From Chitinophagaceae bacterium (GTDB lineage: Bacteria > Bacteroidota > Bacteroidia > Chitinophagales > Chitinophagaceae), in assembly GCA_025351145.1 (NCBI GenBank), contig JANXWM010000641.1:1-6990 (forward strand): DNA of 6,990 nucleotides. The letters are read 5' to 3'. The first letter of the stretch is position 1; every line of letters starts with the position of its first letter. Both the position numbers and the translations under genes were made by a program. Positions 1 to 6,076 of the stretch are shown here, piece by piece. The notes below the pieces were generated by a model, which ran no database searches, was not told the DNA's origin, and saw only the letters and a list, made by a program, of their open reading frames with translations.

Positions 1-771
1 ATTGGCTATTCGCAGGCGCTTACAAACACCGGTTGCAAAATAGTAAGCGTTGAAACGGCTGCCGATGTAGAAAAAGCCATCAACGAAAAAACTGCCTTGC
101 TTTGGTTTTTAAATATCGAGTCAGACAAAGGACAAATCATGCATGAAGAGTGGGTTGCACTCGGCAAAAAACACAATATCCCCACCATGATTGATATGGC
201 AGCCGATGTGCCGCCCGTAAGCAATCTCTGGAAGTTTAATGAAATGGGTTTCGACCTTGTTTGTGTTTCCGGCGGTAAAGCCATACGTGGCCCACAGAGC
301 GCTGGTTTACTCATGGGTAAAAAAGATTTAATTGCGGCAGCACGTATATCTATGCCACCCCGTGGATCAACTATTGGCCGCGGTATGAAAGTGAATAAAG
401 AAGAAATTATTGGCATGTACGCAGCGCTGGAACATTACATGAATTACGACCACGATAAGGAGTGGAAAGAGTGGGAGGCAAGAGTTGCTACCATTCAGAA
501 TGCGGCTAAATCTGTAAGCGGTGTAACCACAGAAGTTAAGGTGCCTGCGCTTGGCAATGTAACGCCTACCCTGCATGTTACCTGGGATAAAACAAAGCTA
601 AAAATTACTACAAAAGACCTGCAGGAAAGTTTGCGCAAGGGCAATCCTTCCATTGAGGTAATGAGTGGCGGCGATGAGCACATCAACATCACCACATGGG
701 TAATGAAACCCGGCGAAGAAAAAATTGTAGCCCGGCGTTTGAAAGAAGAATTGATGAAAGCCGCTACATAA
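1..771 (+). CDS. SelA/DgaE-like PLP-dependent enzyme (aminotransferase class V fold), 3' part
   Basis: The reading frame is open from base 1, so the gene begins upstream; 256 codons are visible before TAA at 769-771. The likely Schiff-base lysine is in VSGGKAIRGPQSAGLL (AAA at 277-279), the pattern of the SelA / D-glucosaminate-6-phosphate ammonia-lyase (DgaE) group, where SGGK is followed by RGPQ and a GLL stretch. About 30 residues earlier, IDMAADVPP holds an Asp (193-195) placed to contact the PLP ring nitrogen. The C-terminal small domain (TPTLHVTWD, then EVMSGGDEHINITTWVMKPGEE) also fits. Known members remove ammonia from amino-sugar acids or load selenium on tRNA; no other selenium gene is nearby, so a catabolic lyase is more likely. 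The RidA gene downstream supports an enzyme that releases enamine or imine products. The N-terminus is missing, so I cannot say whether it is exported. The family is fairly secure; the substrate is unknown. Confidence 0.85.
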   Translation: MGYSQALTNTGCKIVSVETAADVEKAINEKTALLWFLNIESDKGQIMHEEWVALGKKHNIPTMIDMAADVPPVSNLWKFNEMGFDLVCVSGGKAIRGPQSAGLLMGKKDLIAAARISMPPRGSTIGRGMKVNKEEIIGMYAALEHYMNYDHDKEWKEWEARVATIQNAAKSVSGVTTEVKVPALGNVTPTLHVTWDKTKLKITTKDLQESLRKGNPSIEVMSGGDEHINITTWVMKPGEEKIVARRLKEELMKAAT

Positions 772-778
772 CTTTTTA

Positions 779-815
779 TTAAACCTGTCAGGTCTTAAAG
801 ACCTGACAGGTTTAA
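779..815. repeat. Perfect 18-bp-arm palindrome after the PLP gene
   Basis: The arms at 779-796 and 798-815 are exact reverse complements (TTAAACCTGTCAGGTCTT on the left) around a single central A at 797. It starts seven bases after the PLP stop codon. No T tract follows directly, so it is not a textbook Rho-independent terminator, although such a strong stem-loop could stop transcription or protect the mRNA end. I recall similar CCTGTCAGG...CCTGACAGG palindromes being scattered between genes in Bacteroidota, so a REP-like repeat is likely. Its repeat status in this genome cannot be tested from one copy. Confidence 0.8.
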
Positions 816-825
816 CAGGTAAAAC

Positions 826-883
826 GTTTTTGAGCCGGGCATGAATCTTTCATGGCATCGCCTCTTGCGTCGCACTCTTGTAC
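826..883 (-). repeat. Dispersed element copy A (left half of an inverted pair)
   Basis: Read on the minus strand this copy has the exact 20-base core GTACAAGAGTGCGACGCAAG (883 to 864), 23 variable bases, then GCCCGGCTCAAAAAC (840 to 826). It is one of five copies in the window and faces copy B. On the plus strand its core reads as Leu-Arg-Arg-Thr-Leu-Val after an ATG at 841, which creates a short open frame (841-1044) that I regard as non-coding. Confidence 0.85.
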
Positions 884-914
884 ATTCGGAACAATATGCT
901 GCTTCAGGCTGCAT

Positions 915-956
915 GCTTCACGTTACAACTAAATACAACAACTTGCAACGTGAAGC
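915..956. repeat. Inner imperfect hairpin within the 826-1036 unit
   Basis: The arms GCTTCACGTTACAACT (915-930) and ACTTGCAACGTGAAGC (941-956) pair at 14 of 16 positions, including ten consecutive outer pairs, around the loop AAATACAACA. The stem lies centrally between copies A and B of the dispersed element, so the whole region can fold as a stem within a stem. Confidence 0.7.
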
Positions 957-979
957 CAAAAGTTCATACCTGTTCTTAA

Positions 980-1036
980 GTACAAGAGTGCGACGCAAGA
1001 AAAGCTTAATAGCATTGTTTAGCCGGGCTCATAAAA
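980..1036 (+). repeat. Dispersed element copy B (right half of an inverted pair)
   Basis: This copy has the exact core GTACAAGAGTGCGACGCAAG (980-999), 22 bases, then GCCGGGCTCATAAAA (1022-1036). Between core and tail its spacing is identical to copy E, and both have TTTA just before GCCGGG. It ends 67 bases before the start codon of the cytochrome-fused dehydrogenase gene, so it could lie in that gene's 5' region. Confidence 0.85.
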
Positions 1037-1103
1037 TTGAATAAACACTGATAATGATTTAAAAACAGCAGCATAACAAAATTGATTTTATAAACTGTTT
1101 TCT

Positions 1104-2840
1104 ATGAGAAAATTTTTGCAGCCGATTGCTTATTTTTTGATCGTTATTTCTTTTACCCAATGCAAAAATACAGGGCTGCCACCCGGTGACCCAGGTAACG
1201 GCGGGCTGATGCTTCCGGGAGATTTTCAAACGGTAGTAGTTGCTGATAGTGTTGGCCCTGCAAGGCATCTTGCAGTGAATGATAATGGTGATATTTATGT
1301 AAAGCTCAGGGCTTCTTACCCCAATGGAAGTAATGTAGCTTTAAGAGATGAAAACAATGATGGCAAGGCCGATGTAATAAAGCGATTTGGTGTTTACCCC
1401 GATGCGATGGATTATGGAACTGCGATGCGTATTAACAACGGTTATATTTATTACAGCTCCACCAACCAGATTTTCCGTTGCAAATTAAAGCCCGGCGAAT
1501 TGCTTCCGGACACTGCTACGGAATTAATACTTACCGAAGATTATTTACATGATGTGCATGGGTTTAATCACACAGCAAAGCCTGTGGCTTTCGATGATAA
1601 AGGAAACATGTATGTTCCGTTTGGATCACCATCGGATGTATGCCAGGAAATAGACAGGATACCTTCTTCACCGGGACAAAATCCCTGCCCGCAGTTAGAA
1701 GAACATGCCGGTATCTGGAAGTTTGATCCCAACAAACAAAACCAAACAATAAAAGATGGAACACGCTATGCCACCGGCATAAGAAGTGCCGTTGCAATAG
1801 CCTGGAACCCTGATGATAAAACTTTGTATGTTGTTCAGCATGGCAGGGATGACCTGCACAGAACATGGCCCGCCAAATACAGCCGCTGGCAAAGTGCCTT
1901 ACTGCCTGCAGAAGAATTTTTAAGAATAAAAGAAGGTGCCAATGCAGGCTGGCCTTATTATTATTATGACCAGATGCAGGGTAAAAAATTGCTTAACCCT
2001 GAGTACGGCGGTGATGGAAAAAATGAAGGAAAAGGAGCAGAGTATGAACAGCCTTTAATTGGTTTTCCTGCGCACTGGGCACCCAACGATCTGTTGTTTT
2101 ATGAAGGTGATCAATTTCCTGAGCACTACAAACATGGCGCATTCATTGCGTTTCATGGTTCTACTATTCGAGCGCCATATTCCCAGTCAGGATATTTTGT
2201 TGCCTTTGTTCCATTTAAAAATGGTGCTCCTTCAGGTCCGTGGGAAGTGTTTGCAGATGGGTTTGCAGGTATGGATACAATTGTAAATACAAGTGATGCG
2301 GAGTGCCGCCCAATGGGCCTGGCAGAAGGCCCGGATGGTTCTTTATACATAAGCGATTCGCATAAAGGAAAGATATGGCGGGTGATGTATAAAGGCGATA
2401 AAACAAAGTTTGGTGCGGAGCAACTGGCAGGTATGGAAAAAAGAAAAATGAGCGCCCATATAAGAACGCCGGATGAAGTGGCGGATAATCTTGAAAAAGG
2501 CATTGCTGAAGGTGGTGAAAAAATATACAATACTTACTGTGTTGCCTGCCACCAAAAAGACGGCAAAGGTGATGGCAGCAGGTTCCCGCCGCTTGCAGGT
2601 TCTCAATGGGCAACAGGCGACAAAAAAATACTCATTAATGTTCTGCTTAATGGTATGGAAAAACCTATCACTATAAGTGGTAAAACATATAACGGTCTTA
2701 TGCCCTCACACAGTTTTTTAAAGGATGAAGAACTTGCGTTGGTGCTTAATTATGTACGTAAACAGTTTAATAATATTTCCGATTCAGTAACCCACGAAGA
2801 AGTAACAAAAGAGAGAAGCAACCAGGGTTCGAAAAAATAA
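1104..2840 (+). CDS. Glucose/sorbosone dehydrogenase-like propeller lipoprotein with C-terminal cytochrome c domain
   Basis: The 578-residue product begins MRKFLQPIAYFLIVISFTQC, a lipoprotein-type signal with Cys20 as the likely lipidated residue; the lipobox FTQC is loose but of a kind seen in Bacteroidota. Residues about 35-430 look like a six-bladed propeller of the soluble PQQ glucose/sorbosone dehydrogenase group (COG2133 type): LAWNPDDKTLYVVQHGRDDL near 235-252 (His246), GANAGWPYYYY, and RPMGLAEGPDGSLYISDS near 400. Residues about 465-560 are a class I cytochrome c, with haem site CVACH (Cys479, Cys482, His483) and a likely axial Met533 in GLMPSHSF. The family oxidises sugars or sugar-derived alcohols and aldehydes with PQQ; the fused haem domain would pass electrons toward the respiratory chain in the periplasm. 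PQQ binding was not verified residue by residue, and some relatives have unknown substrates. RidA follows 25 bases downstream, probably in the same transcript. Confidence 0.88.
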   Translation: MRKFLQPIAYFLIVISFTQCKNTGLPPGDPGNGGLMLPGDFQTVVVADSVGPARHLAVNDNGDIYVKLRASYPNGSNVALRDENNDGKADVIKRFGVYPDAMDYGTAMRINNGYIYYSSTNQIFRCKLKPGELLPDTATELILTEDYLHDVHGFNHTAKPVAFDDKGNMYVPFGSPSDVCQEIDRIPSSPGQNPCPQLEEHAGIWKFDPNKQNQTIKDGTRYATGIRSAVAIAWNPDDKTLYVVQHGRDDLHRTWPAKYSRWQSALLPAEEFLRIKEGANAGWPYYYYDQMQGKKLLNPEYGGDGKNEGKGAEYEQPLIGFPAHWAPNDLLFYEGDQFPEHYKHGAFIAFHGSTIRAPYSQSGYFVAFVPFKNGAPSGPWEVFADGFAGMDTIVNTSDAECRPMGLAEGPDGSLYISDSHKGKIWRVMYKGDKTKFGAEQLAGMEKRKMSAHIRTPDEVADNLEKGIAEGGEKIYNTYCVACHQKDGKGDGSRFPPLAGSQWATGDKKILINVLLNGMEKPITISGKTYNGLMPSHSFLKDEELALVLNYVRKQFNNISDSVTHEEVTKERSNQGSKK

Positions 2841-2865
2841 TGTTCATCATAAAACAACAGTCTAT

Positions 2866-3399
2866 ATGAAAAAGCTGATAATATATATTCTTGCAGTAAC
2901 TGCAATGCATCCTTTAGTTAGCAGTGCACAAAATAATGTTGACCCGGAAGCCAGAATTAAAGCATTGGGTATTCAGTTGATAACACCAACACCGCCCATT
3001 GCCAATTATTTAAAGGCAGTTCGTGTTGGGAATATGGTGTATCTCTCCGGTCATGGCCCTGATAAACCAGGTGGCGGACAGGTTACCGGTAAAGTTGGCG
3101 TCGATCTTACAGTTGAGCAGGCAAATGACGCTGCAAGGTTAGTCGGTATTTCTTTACTTTCTACGCTTAAGGCAGAAATTGGCGACCTTAAAAAAGTTAA
3201 GCGGATTGTAAAAGTGACAGGTATGGTGAATGCAGTAGACACGTTTACACAACATCCCAAAGTGATCAATGGGTGCTCAGATCTTTTGGTGCAGGTGTTT
3301 GGTGAAAATGGTAAACATGCACGCTGTGCAGTTGGTATGAGCTCTTTACCAAATAATATTGCTGTAGAAATTGAAATGATCGTGGAGCTTAAAGAATAA
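2866..3399 (+). CDS. Exported RidA/YjgF/UK114-family protein
   Basis: This 177-residue protein starts MKKLIIYILAVTAMHPLVSSAQ, a clear Sec signal with likely cleavage after Ala21 (SSA). The mature part, about 155 residues, is one RidA domain: NMVYLSGHGP near 56-64, EQANDAARLVGISLLSTLKAEIGDL at 84-108, and the end motif HARCAVGMSSLPNNIAVEIEMIVEL. Arg153 and Glu168 align with catalytic Arg105 and Glu120 of E. coli RidA. The GKHAR-AVG-LP form suggests the longer YjgF subfamily rather than housekeeping RidA. RidA enzymes hydrolyse reactive enamines and imines released by PLP enzymes; most are cytoplasmic, so the signal peptide is notable. It sits 25 bases after the cytochrome-fused gene and between a PLP enzyme and an amidohydrolase, which fits a role in a deaminating pathway. 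Whether it has deaminase activity or only binds a ligand is not known. Confidence 0.9.
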   Translation: MKKLIIYILAVTAMHPLVSSAQNNVDPEARIKALGIQLITPTPPIANYLKAVRVGNMVYLSGHGPDKPGGGQVTGKVGVDLTVEQANDAARLVGISLLSTLKAEIGDLKKVKRIVKVTGMVNAVDTFTQHPKVINGCSDLLVQVFGENGKHARCAVGMSSLPNNIAVEIEMIVELKE

Positions 3400-3471
3400 T
3401 AATGCAGCTAAAGAAATTATGAAGCATTTCAATTGAAAATAAACTTCGCTGATAAAGTATATTACTATATA

Positions 3472-3500
3472 CCGCAATGCTGCGGGTTGCTGCGTTTTTT
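3472..3500 (+). terminator. Possible Rho-independent terminator after the RidA gene
   Basis: About 70 bases after the RidA stop, CCGCA (3472-3476) can pair with TGCGG (3481-3485), or CGCA (3473-3476) with TGCG (3491-3494), and the region ends in six T residues (3495-3500). The stems are short, so the call is tentative. If real, it would close the cytochrome-RidA transcript and give the amidohydrolase its own promoter. Confidence 0.4.
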
Positions 3501-3518
3501 GTTCACAATATTTGTTGG

Positions 3519-3576
3519 GTACAAGAGTGCGACGCAACAGAAGATTCATAGATGTACTATTGCCAGGTTCAAAAAA
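3519..3576 (+). repeat. Dispersed element copy C (solo copy)
   Basis: The core GTACAAGAGTGCGACGCAAC (3519-3538) matches the consensus at 19 of 20 bases, followed by 23 bases and the degenerate tail GCCAGGTTCAAAAAA (3562-3576). It has no partner facing it nearby, unlike A/B and D/E. It ends nine bases before the likely ATG of the amidohydrolase, so it would lie in the leader of that gene. An in-frame ATG at 3552 inside the element is probably not the true start. Confidence 0.8.
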
Positions 3577-3584
3577 TAAAAATT

Positions 3585-4850
3585 ATGGTTATGCAAAAAT
3601 TATATTGTTTACTGCTTTCTTTTTTCTTCTTTTCTGTTTGCTCCGTAAGTGCGCAATCGTATGACATCGTAATTAAAGGCGGCCACGTAATTGACGCTAA
3701 GAATAATATTGATGCAGTTATGGATGTAGCCATCAATGATGGTAAAATAGTGCAGGTTGGCAGCAGCATCGATGCCACAAAAGCGGCACAGGTTGTTGAT
3801 GCAAAAGGTTTGTATGTTACGCCGGGTTTGATTGATATGCATGCGCATGTTTTCTTTGGAACAGAATCTGATCATTATCTCAGCAACGGGCTTGTAGCAG
3901 TTGTTCCTGATGGATTTACTTTTCGCGTTGGCGTAACTACTGTGTGCGATGCAGGCGGAGCAGGCTGGAAATCTTTTCCAACATTCAAAAAAAATATTAT
4001 TGATAATTCGCAAACACGTGTGTTATCATTCTTAAACATTGTTGGTGAAGGCATGCGTGGTGGCGCTTATGAACAGAACACAAATGATATGGATTCGAAG
4101 ATGGCTGCCTTTGTTGCAAAGCAATACAAAGACATCGTGGTGGGATTTAAAGTGGCGCATTACAGCGGCGCAGAATGGACGCCGGTTGACAGGGGAGTAG
4201 AAGCGGGCAAGCTGGCTAACATGCCCGTTATGATTGACTTTGGCGGTAATACTCCACCGCTTTCTATTGAAGAATTGTTTATGAAACATCTTCGTCCCGG
4301 AGATATTTATACCCACACATACACTTTGCTTGAGGGCAACGTAAGAGAGCCGGTTGTAGATACTGCCACCAATAAAGTGAAACCATTTATTTGGGATGCA
4401 GTTAAAAAAGGGATCATTTTCGATGTAGGTTATGGCGGTGCGAGTTTTAATTTTACTCAGGCAATTCCGGCGTTAAAGCAAGGCTTTTTTCCCAACACCA
4501 TCAGCACCGATCTGCATACAGGAAGTATGAATGCTTCTATGAAAAATCAACTCGATGTAATGTCGAAATTTTTGCTGATGGGTATGGATTTAAAGTCGGT
4601 AATTAAAGCAAGTACATGGGCTCCTGCGCAGGTAATAAAACACGAAGAACTTGGGCAACTTTCTGTTGGTGCAATTGCCGATGTTGCCATACTTGATTTG
4701 CGCCAGGGCAATTTTGGTTTCTACGATAAAACAGGTTACAAGGTTGAAGGCAAACAAAAGTTTGAATGCGAAATGACGATTAAAGGTGGCAAGATCGTGT
4801 ACGATTTAAATGGAATTGCAAACCCTATTTATGTAAAGAGCAAAAAGTAA
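3585..4850 (+). CDS. Exported amidohydrolase/deacetylase-family metallohydrolase
   Basis: From ATG 3585 the product has 421 residues (419 from ATG 3591). I prefer these starts because they give a standard signal peptide, with likely cleavage after Ala23 in SVSAQS; the upstream in-frame ATG at 3552 adds eleven residues from the repeat element. The mature enzyme is a TIM-barrel amidohydrolase of the type related to Atu3266 and EF_0837 (COG3964-like): VTPGLIDMHAHVF with metal ligands His86 and His88, the likely carboxylated Lys189 in VVGFKVAHY, His244 in YTHTY, and Asp309 in STDLHTG. The strand-5 position, usually His, appears to be Asp218 in PVMIDFGG. Residues 24-75 and the last ~60 form the small beta domain. 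Relatives hydrolyse N- or O-acyl groups and are often encoded beside SelA-like PLP enzymes, as in the EF_0837 region as I recall it. Here it may deacylate the PLP enzyme's substrate. Exact substrate unknown. Confidence 0.9.
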   Translation: MVMQKLYCLLLSFFFFSVCSVSAQSYDIVIKGGHVIDAKNNIDAVMDVAINDGKIVQVGSSIDATKAAQVVDAKGLYVTPGLIDMHAHVFFGTESDHYLSNGLVAVVPDGFTFRVGVTTVCDAGGAGWKSFPTFKKNIIDNSQTRVLSFLNIVGEGMRGGAYEQNTNDMDSKMAAFVAKQYKDIVVGFKVAHYSGAEWTPVDRGVEAGKLANMPVMIDFGGNTPPLSIEELFMKHLRPGDIYTHTYTLLEGNVREPVVDTATNKVKPFIWDAVKKGIIFDVGYGGASFNFTQAIPALKQGFFPNTISTDLHTGSMNASMKNQLDVMSKFLLMGMDLKSVIKASTWAPAQVIKHEELGQLSVGAIADVAILDLRQGNFGFYDKTGYKVEGKQKFECEMTIKGGKIVYDLNGIANPIYVKSKK

Positions 4851-4852
4851 TT

Positions 4853-4911
4853 TTTTTTTTGAACCCGGCAGCAAATCTTTGTGAACCGTTCCTTGCGTCG
4901 CACACTTGTAC
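4853..4911 (-). repeat. Dispersed element copy D (left of the SMP-30 gene)
   Basis: Read on the minus strand this copy has GTACAAGTGTGCGACGCAAG (4911 to 4892, one mismatch to the core), 22 bases, then GCCGGGTTC and a run of A. It begins three bases after the amidohydrolase stop codon. The run of ten T (4851-4860) might also help end transcription, but no stem precedes it. On the plus strand a GTG at 4881 inside the element opens a frame that runs into the SMP-30 gene. Confidence 0.8.
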
Positions 4912-4958
4912 TTCCTGTAATCATGATCAGCTGTGCGAATAAAATAATATCAATCCTA

Positions 4959-5873
4959 ATGAAACAAAAAAATAGTATTCTCTTTTTACTTAACGTGTTT
5001 GCAATAATTTCCTGTAATACCATGAAACAAAATACTGCATCAACAGAACTGTTTATTTCATCTTTGTTTACAGCAGAAAAAAGCTTTACATCGGGTGCTG
5101 AAGGGCCTGCGGTTGATAAACACGGAAACCTGTATGCAGTAAATTTTGAAAAGGAAGGAACCATTGGCATAGTAACACCGGAAGGTAAAGCTTCCATTTT
5201 TGTTGAGCTGCCAAACGGCAGCGTTGGAAACGGGATTCGTTTTAACAGCAAAGGAGAAATGCTGATCGCTGATTATACTAACCACAATATTTTAAAAGTT
5301 GATATGGCTACAAAGCAGATCAGTGTCTATGCGCATGAGCCTGCCATGAGTCAGCCAAACGATATTGCCATTGACAGTAAAGACAGGGTATATGCAAGCG
5401 ACCCTGACTGGAAAGCAAGCACAGGCCGCATTTGGCGGATAGATACCAATGGCAAAGTAACTTTACTTGAAAGCAATATGGGCACAACAAACGGAATAGA
5501 AGTAAGCCCGGATGAAAAAACATTGTATGTAAATGAAACCATACAAAGAAAAGTATGGGCTTATGATCTTTCACCTGAAGGCTACATTAGCAATAAACGT
5601 TTACTGATTAACTTTCCTGATTTTGCCATGGACGGCATGCGCTGCGACACGAATGGAAACCTTTATATAACAAGACATGGAAAGGGCACTGTTGCAAAAA
5701 TTTCGCCGCAGGGAAAATTGTTGCAGGAAATAAAATTAAGCGGAGCCTTGGCAAGCAATATTGCTTTTGGGGGTAAAGATGGCCGCACTGTTTATATTAC
5801 TTTACAGGACAAAGGAAATATTGAAACCTTCAGGGTTGATACGGCGGGAAGGGAATGGACGATGAAAAAATAA
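4959..5873 (+). CDS. SMP-30/gluconolactonase/LRE-like lipoprotein
   Basis: I choose ATG 4959 (304 residues) because it gives MKQKNSILFLLNVFAIISC, a compact lipoprotein signal with lipobox IISC and Cys19. The alternative GTG at 4881 adds 26 residues that begin within the repeat element and would bury this signal. The rest is a six-bladed propeller with the SMP-30 metal site recognisable: Glu48 in GAEGPAVD, Asn134 in QPNDIAID, Asn178 in TTNGIEVSPDEKTLYV, and Asp225 in AMDGMRCDTNGNLYIT. Family members hydrolyse sugar lactones such as gluconolactone with a divalent metal. A lactone is the expected product of a PQQ sugar dehydrogenase, so this enzyme could act after the cytochrome-fused protein in the same compartment. 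Other activities, such as other lactones or esters, are possible. The gene is bracketed by inverted copies of the dispersed element (D and E). Confidence 0.88.
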   Translation: MKQKNSILFLLNVFAIISCNTMKQNTASTELFISSLFTAEKSFTSGAEGPAVDKHGNLYAVNFEKEGTIGIVTPEGKASIFVELPNGSVGNGIRFNSKGEMLIADYTNHNILKVDMATKQISVYAHEPAMSQPNDIAIDSKDRVYASDPDWKASTGRIWRIDTNGKVTLLESNMGTTNGIEVSPDEKTLYVNETIQRKVWAYDLSPEGYISNKRLLINFPDFAMDGMRCDTNGNLYITRHGKGTVAKISPQGKLLQEIKLSGALASNIAFGGKDGRTVYITLQDKGNIETFRVDTAGREWTMKK

Positions 5874-5946
5874 AACCTTGAAAAGATTTTTATTTTTAGA
5901 AGATAGCAGACCGGCAACTGTATTTTGCTGAATAGAATATCAAAAC

Positions 5947-6005
5947 GTACAAGAGTGCGACGCAAGGATGTTTAATTGAAATACTTTAGCCGGGGTCATA
6001 AAAAT
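5947..6005 (+). repeat. Dispersed element copy E (right of the SMP-30 gene)
   Basis: The exact core GTACAAGAGTGCGACGCAAG (5947-5966) is followed by 22 bases and GCCGGGGTCATAAAA (5989-6003). It has the same spacing and TTTA-GCCGGG junction as copy B. It faces copy D across the SMP-30 gene. The rest of the 5874-6076 gap is AT-rich, with only a weak 6-bp inverted repeat (6011-6016 / 6033-6038). Confidence 0.85.
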
Positions 6006-6011
6006 AATTAA

Positions 6012-6046
6012 CTTGTTTATTAAAACAATTGCACAAGTAACATTTG
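6012..6046 (+). promoter_or_regulatory. Weak candidate Bacteroidota-type promoter for the transporter
   Basis: AACATTTG (6039-6046) differs at one position from the Bacteroidota -7 consensus TAnnTTTG, and CTTG (6012-6015) lies 23 bases upstream as a partial match to the -33 TTTG. Transcription would begin roughly 20-25 bases before the TTG at 6077. Such matches arise easily in AT-rich DNA. Confidence 0.2.
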
Positions 6047-6076
6047 ATTTTTATTTCAATTAATTTTTTTTATAAG

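Larger units (their letters stand above)
826..1036. mobile_element. 211-bp inverted-repeat unit, possible MITE-like element, gene-free
   Basis: Copies A and B of the dispersed element form the ends of this unit in inverted orientation. A 21-bp perfect stem is possible between 863-883 and 980-1000, and the outer GAGCCGGGC (832-840) and GCCGGGCTC (1022-1030) pair with one mismatch. Nested inside, 915-930 and 941-956 pair at 14 of 16 positions around a 10-base loop. This nested layout resembles a non-autonomous miniature inverted-repeat element or a structured RNA. I see no clear target-site duplication and no protein-coding content. Calling it mobile is inference. Confidence 0.45.

Noticed and set aside
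864..999. Possible CRISPR array from repeated 20-mers
   Set aside because: The two copies are inverted, not direct, and the other copies are kilobases away with no regular spacers and no cas genes.
826..1036. Target-site duplication flanking the inverted-repeat unit
   Set aside because: The bases outside 826 and 1036 show only AT-rich similarity and no convincing direct repeat.
841..1044. Small + strand ORF of 67 codons beginning MNLSWHRLLRRTLV
   Set aside because: It lies wholly in the inverted-repeat unit and its sequence is explained by the repeat arms; no recognisable domain.
2153..2613. Several minus strand ORFs of 87-132 codons opposite the cytochrome-fused gene
   Set aside because: They overlap a well-supported gene on the other strand and have no recognisable domain.
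3346..3549. Minus strand ORF with an LRRTLV start
   Set aside because: It starts inside repeat copy C and runs antisense over the terminator region and the end of the RidA gene; no protein-like features.
4851..4860. Run of ten T after the amidohydrolase as a Rho-independent terminator
   Set aside because: No stem precedes it; the run is better explained as the A-rich tail of element copy D on the other strand.
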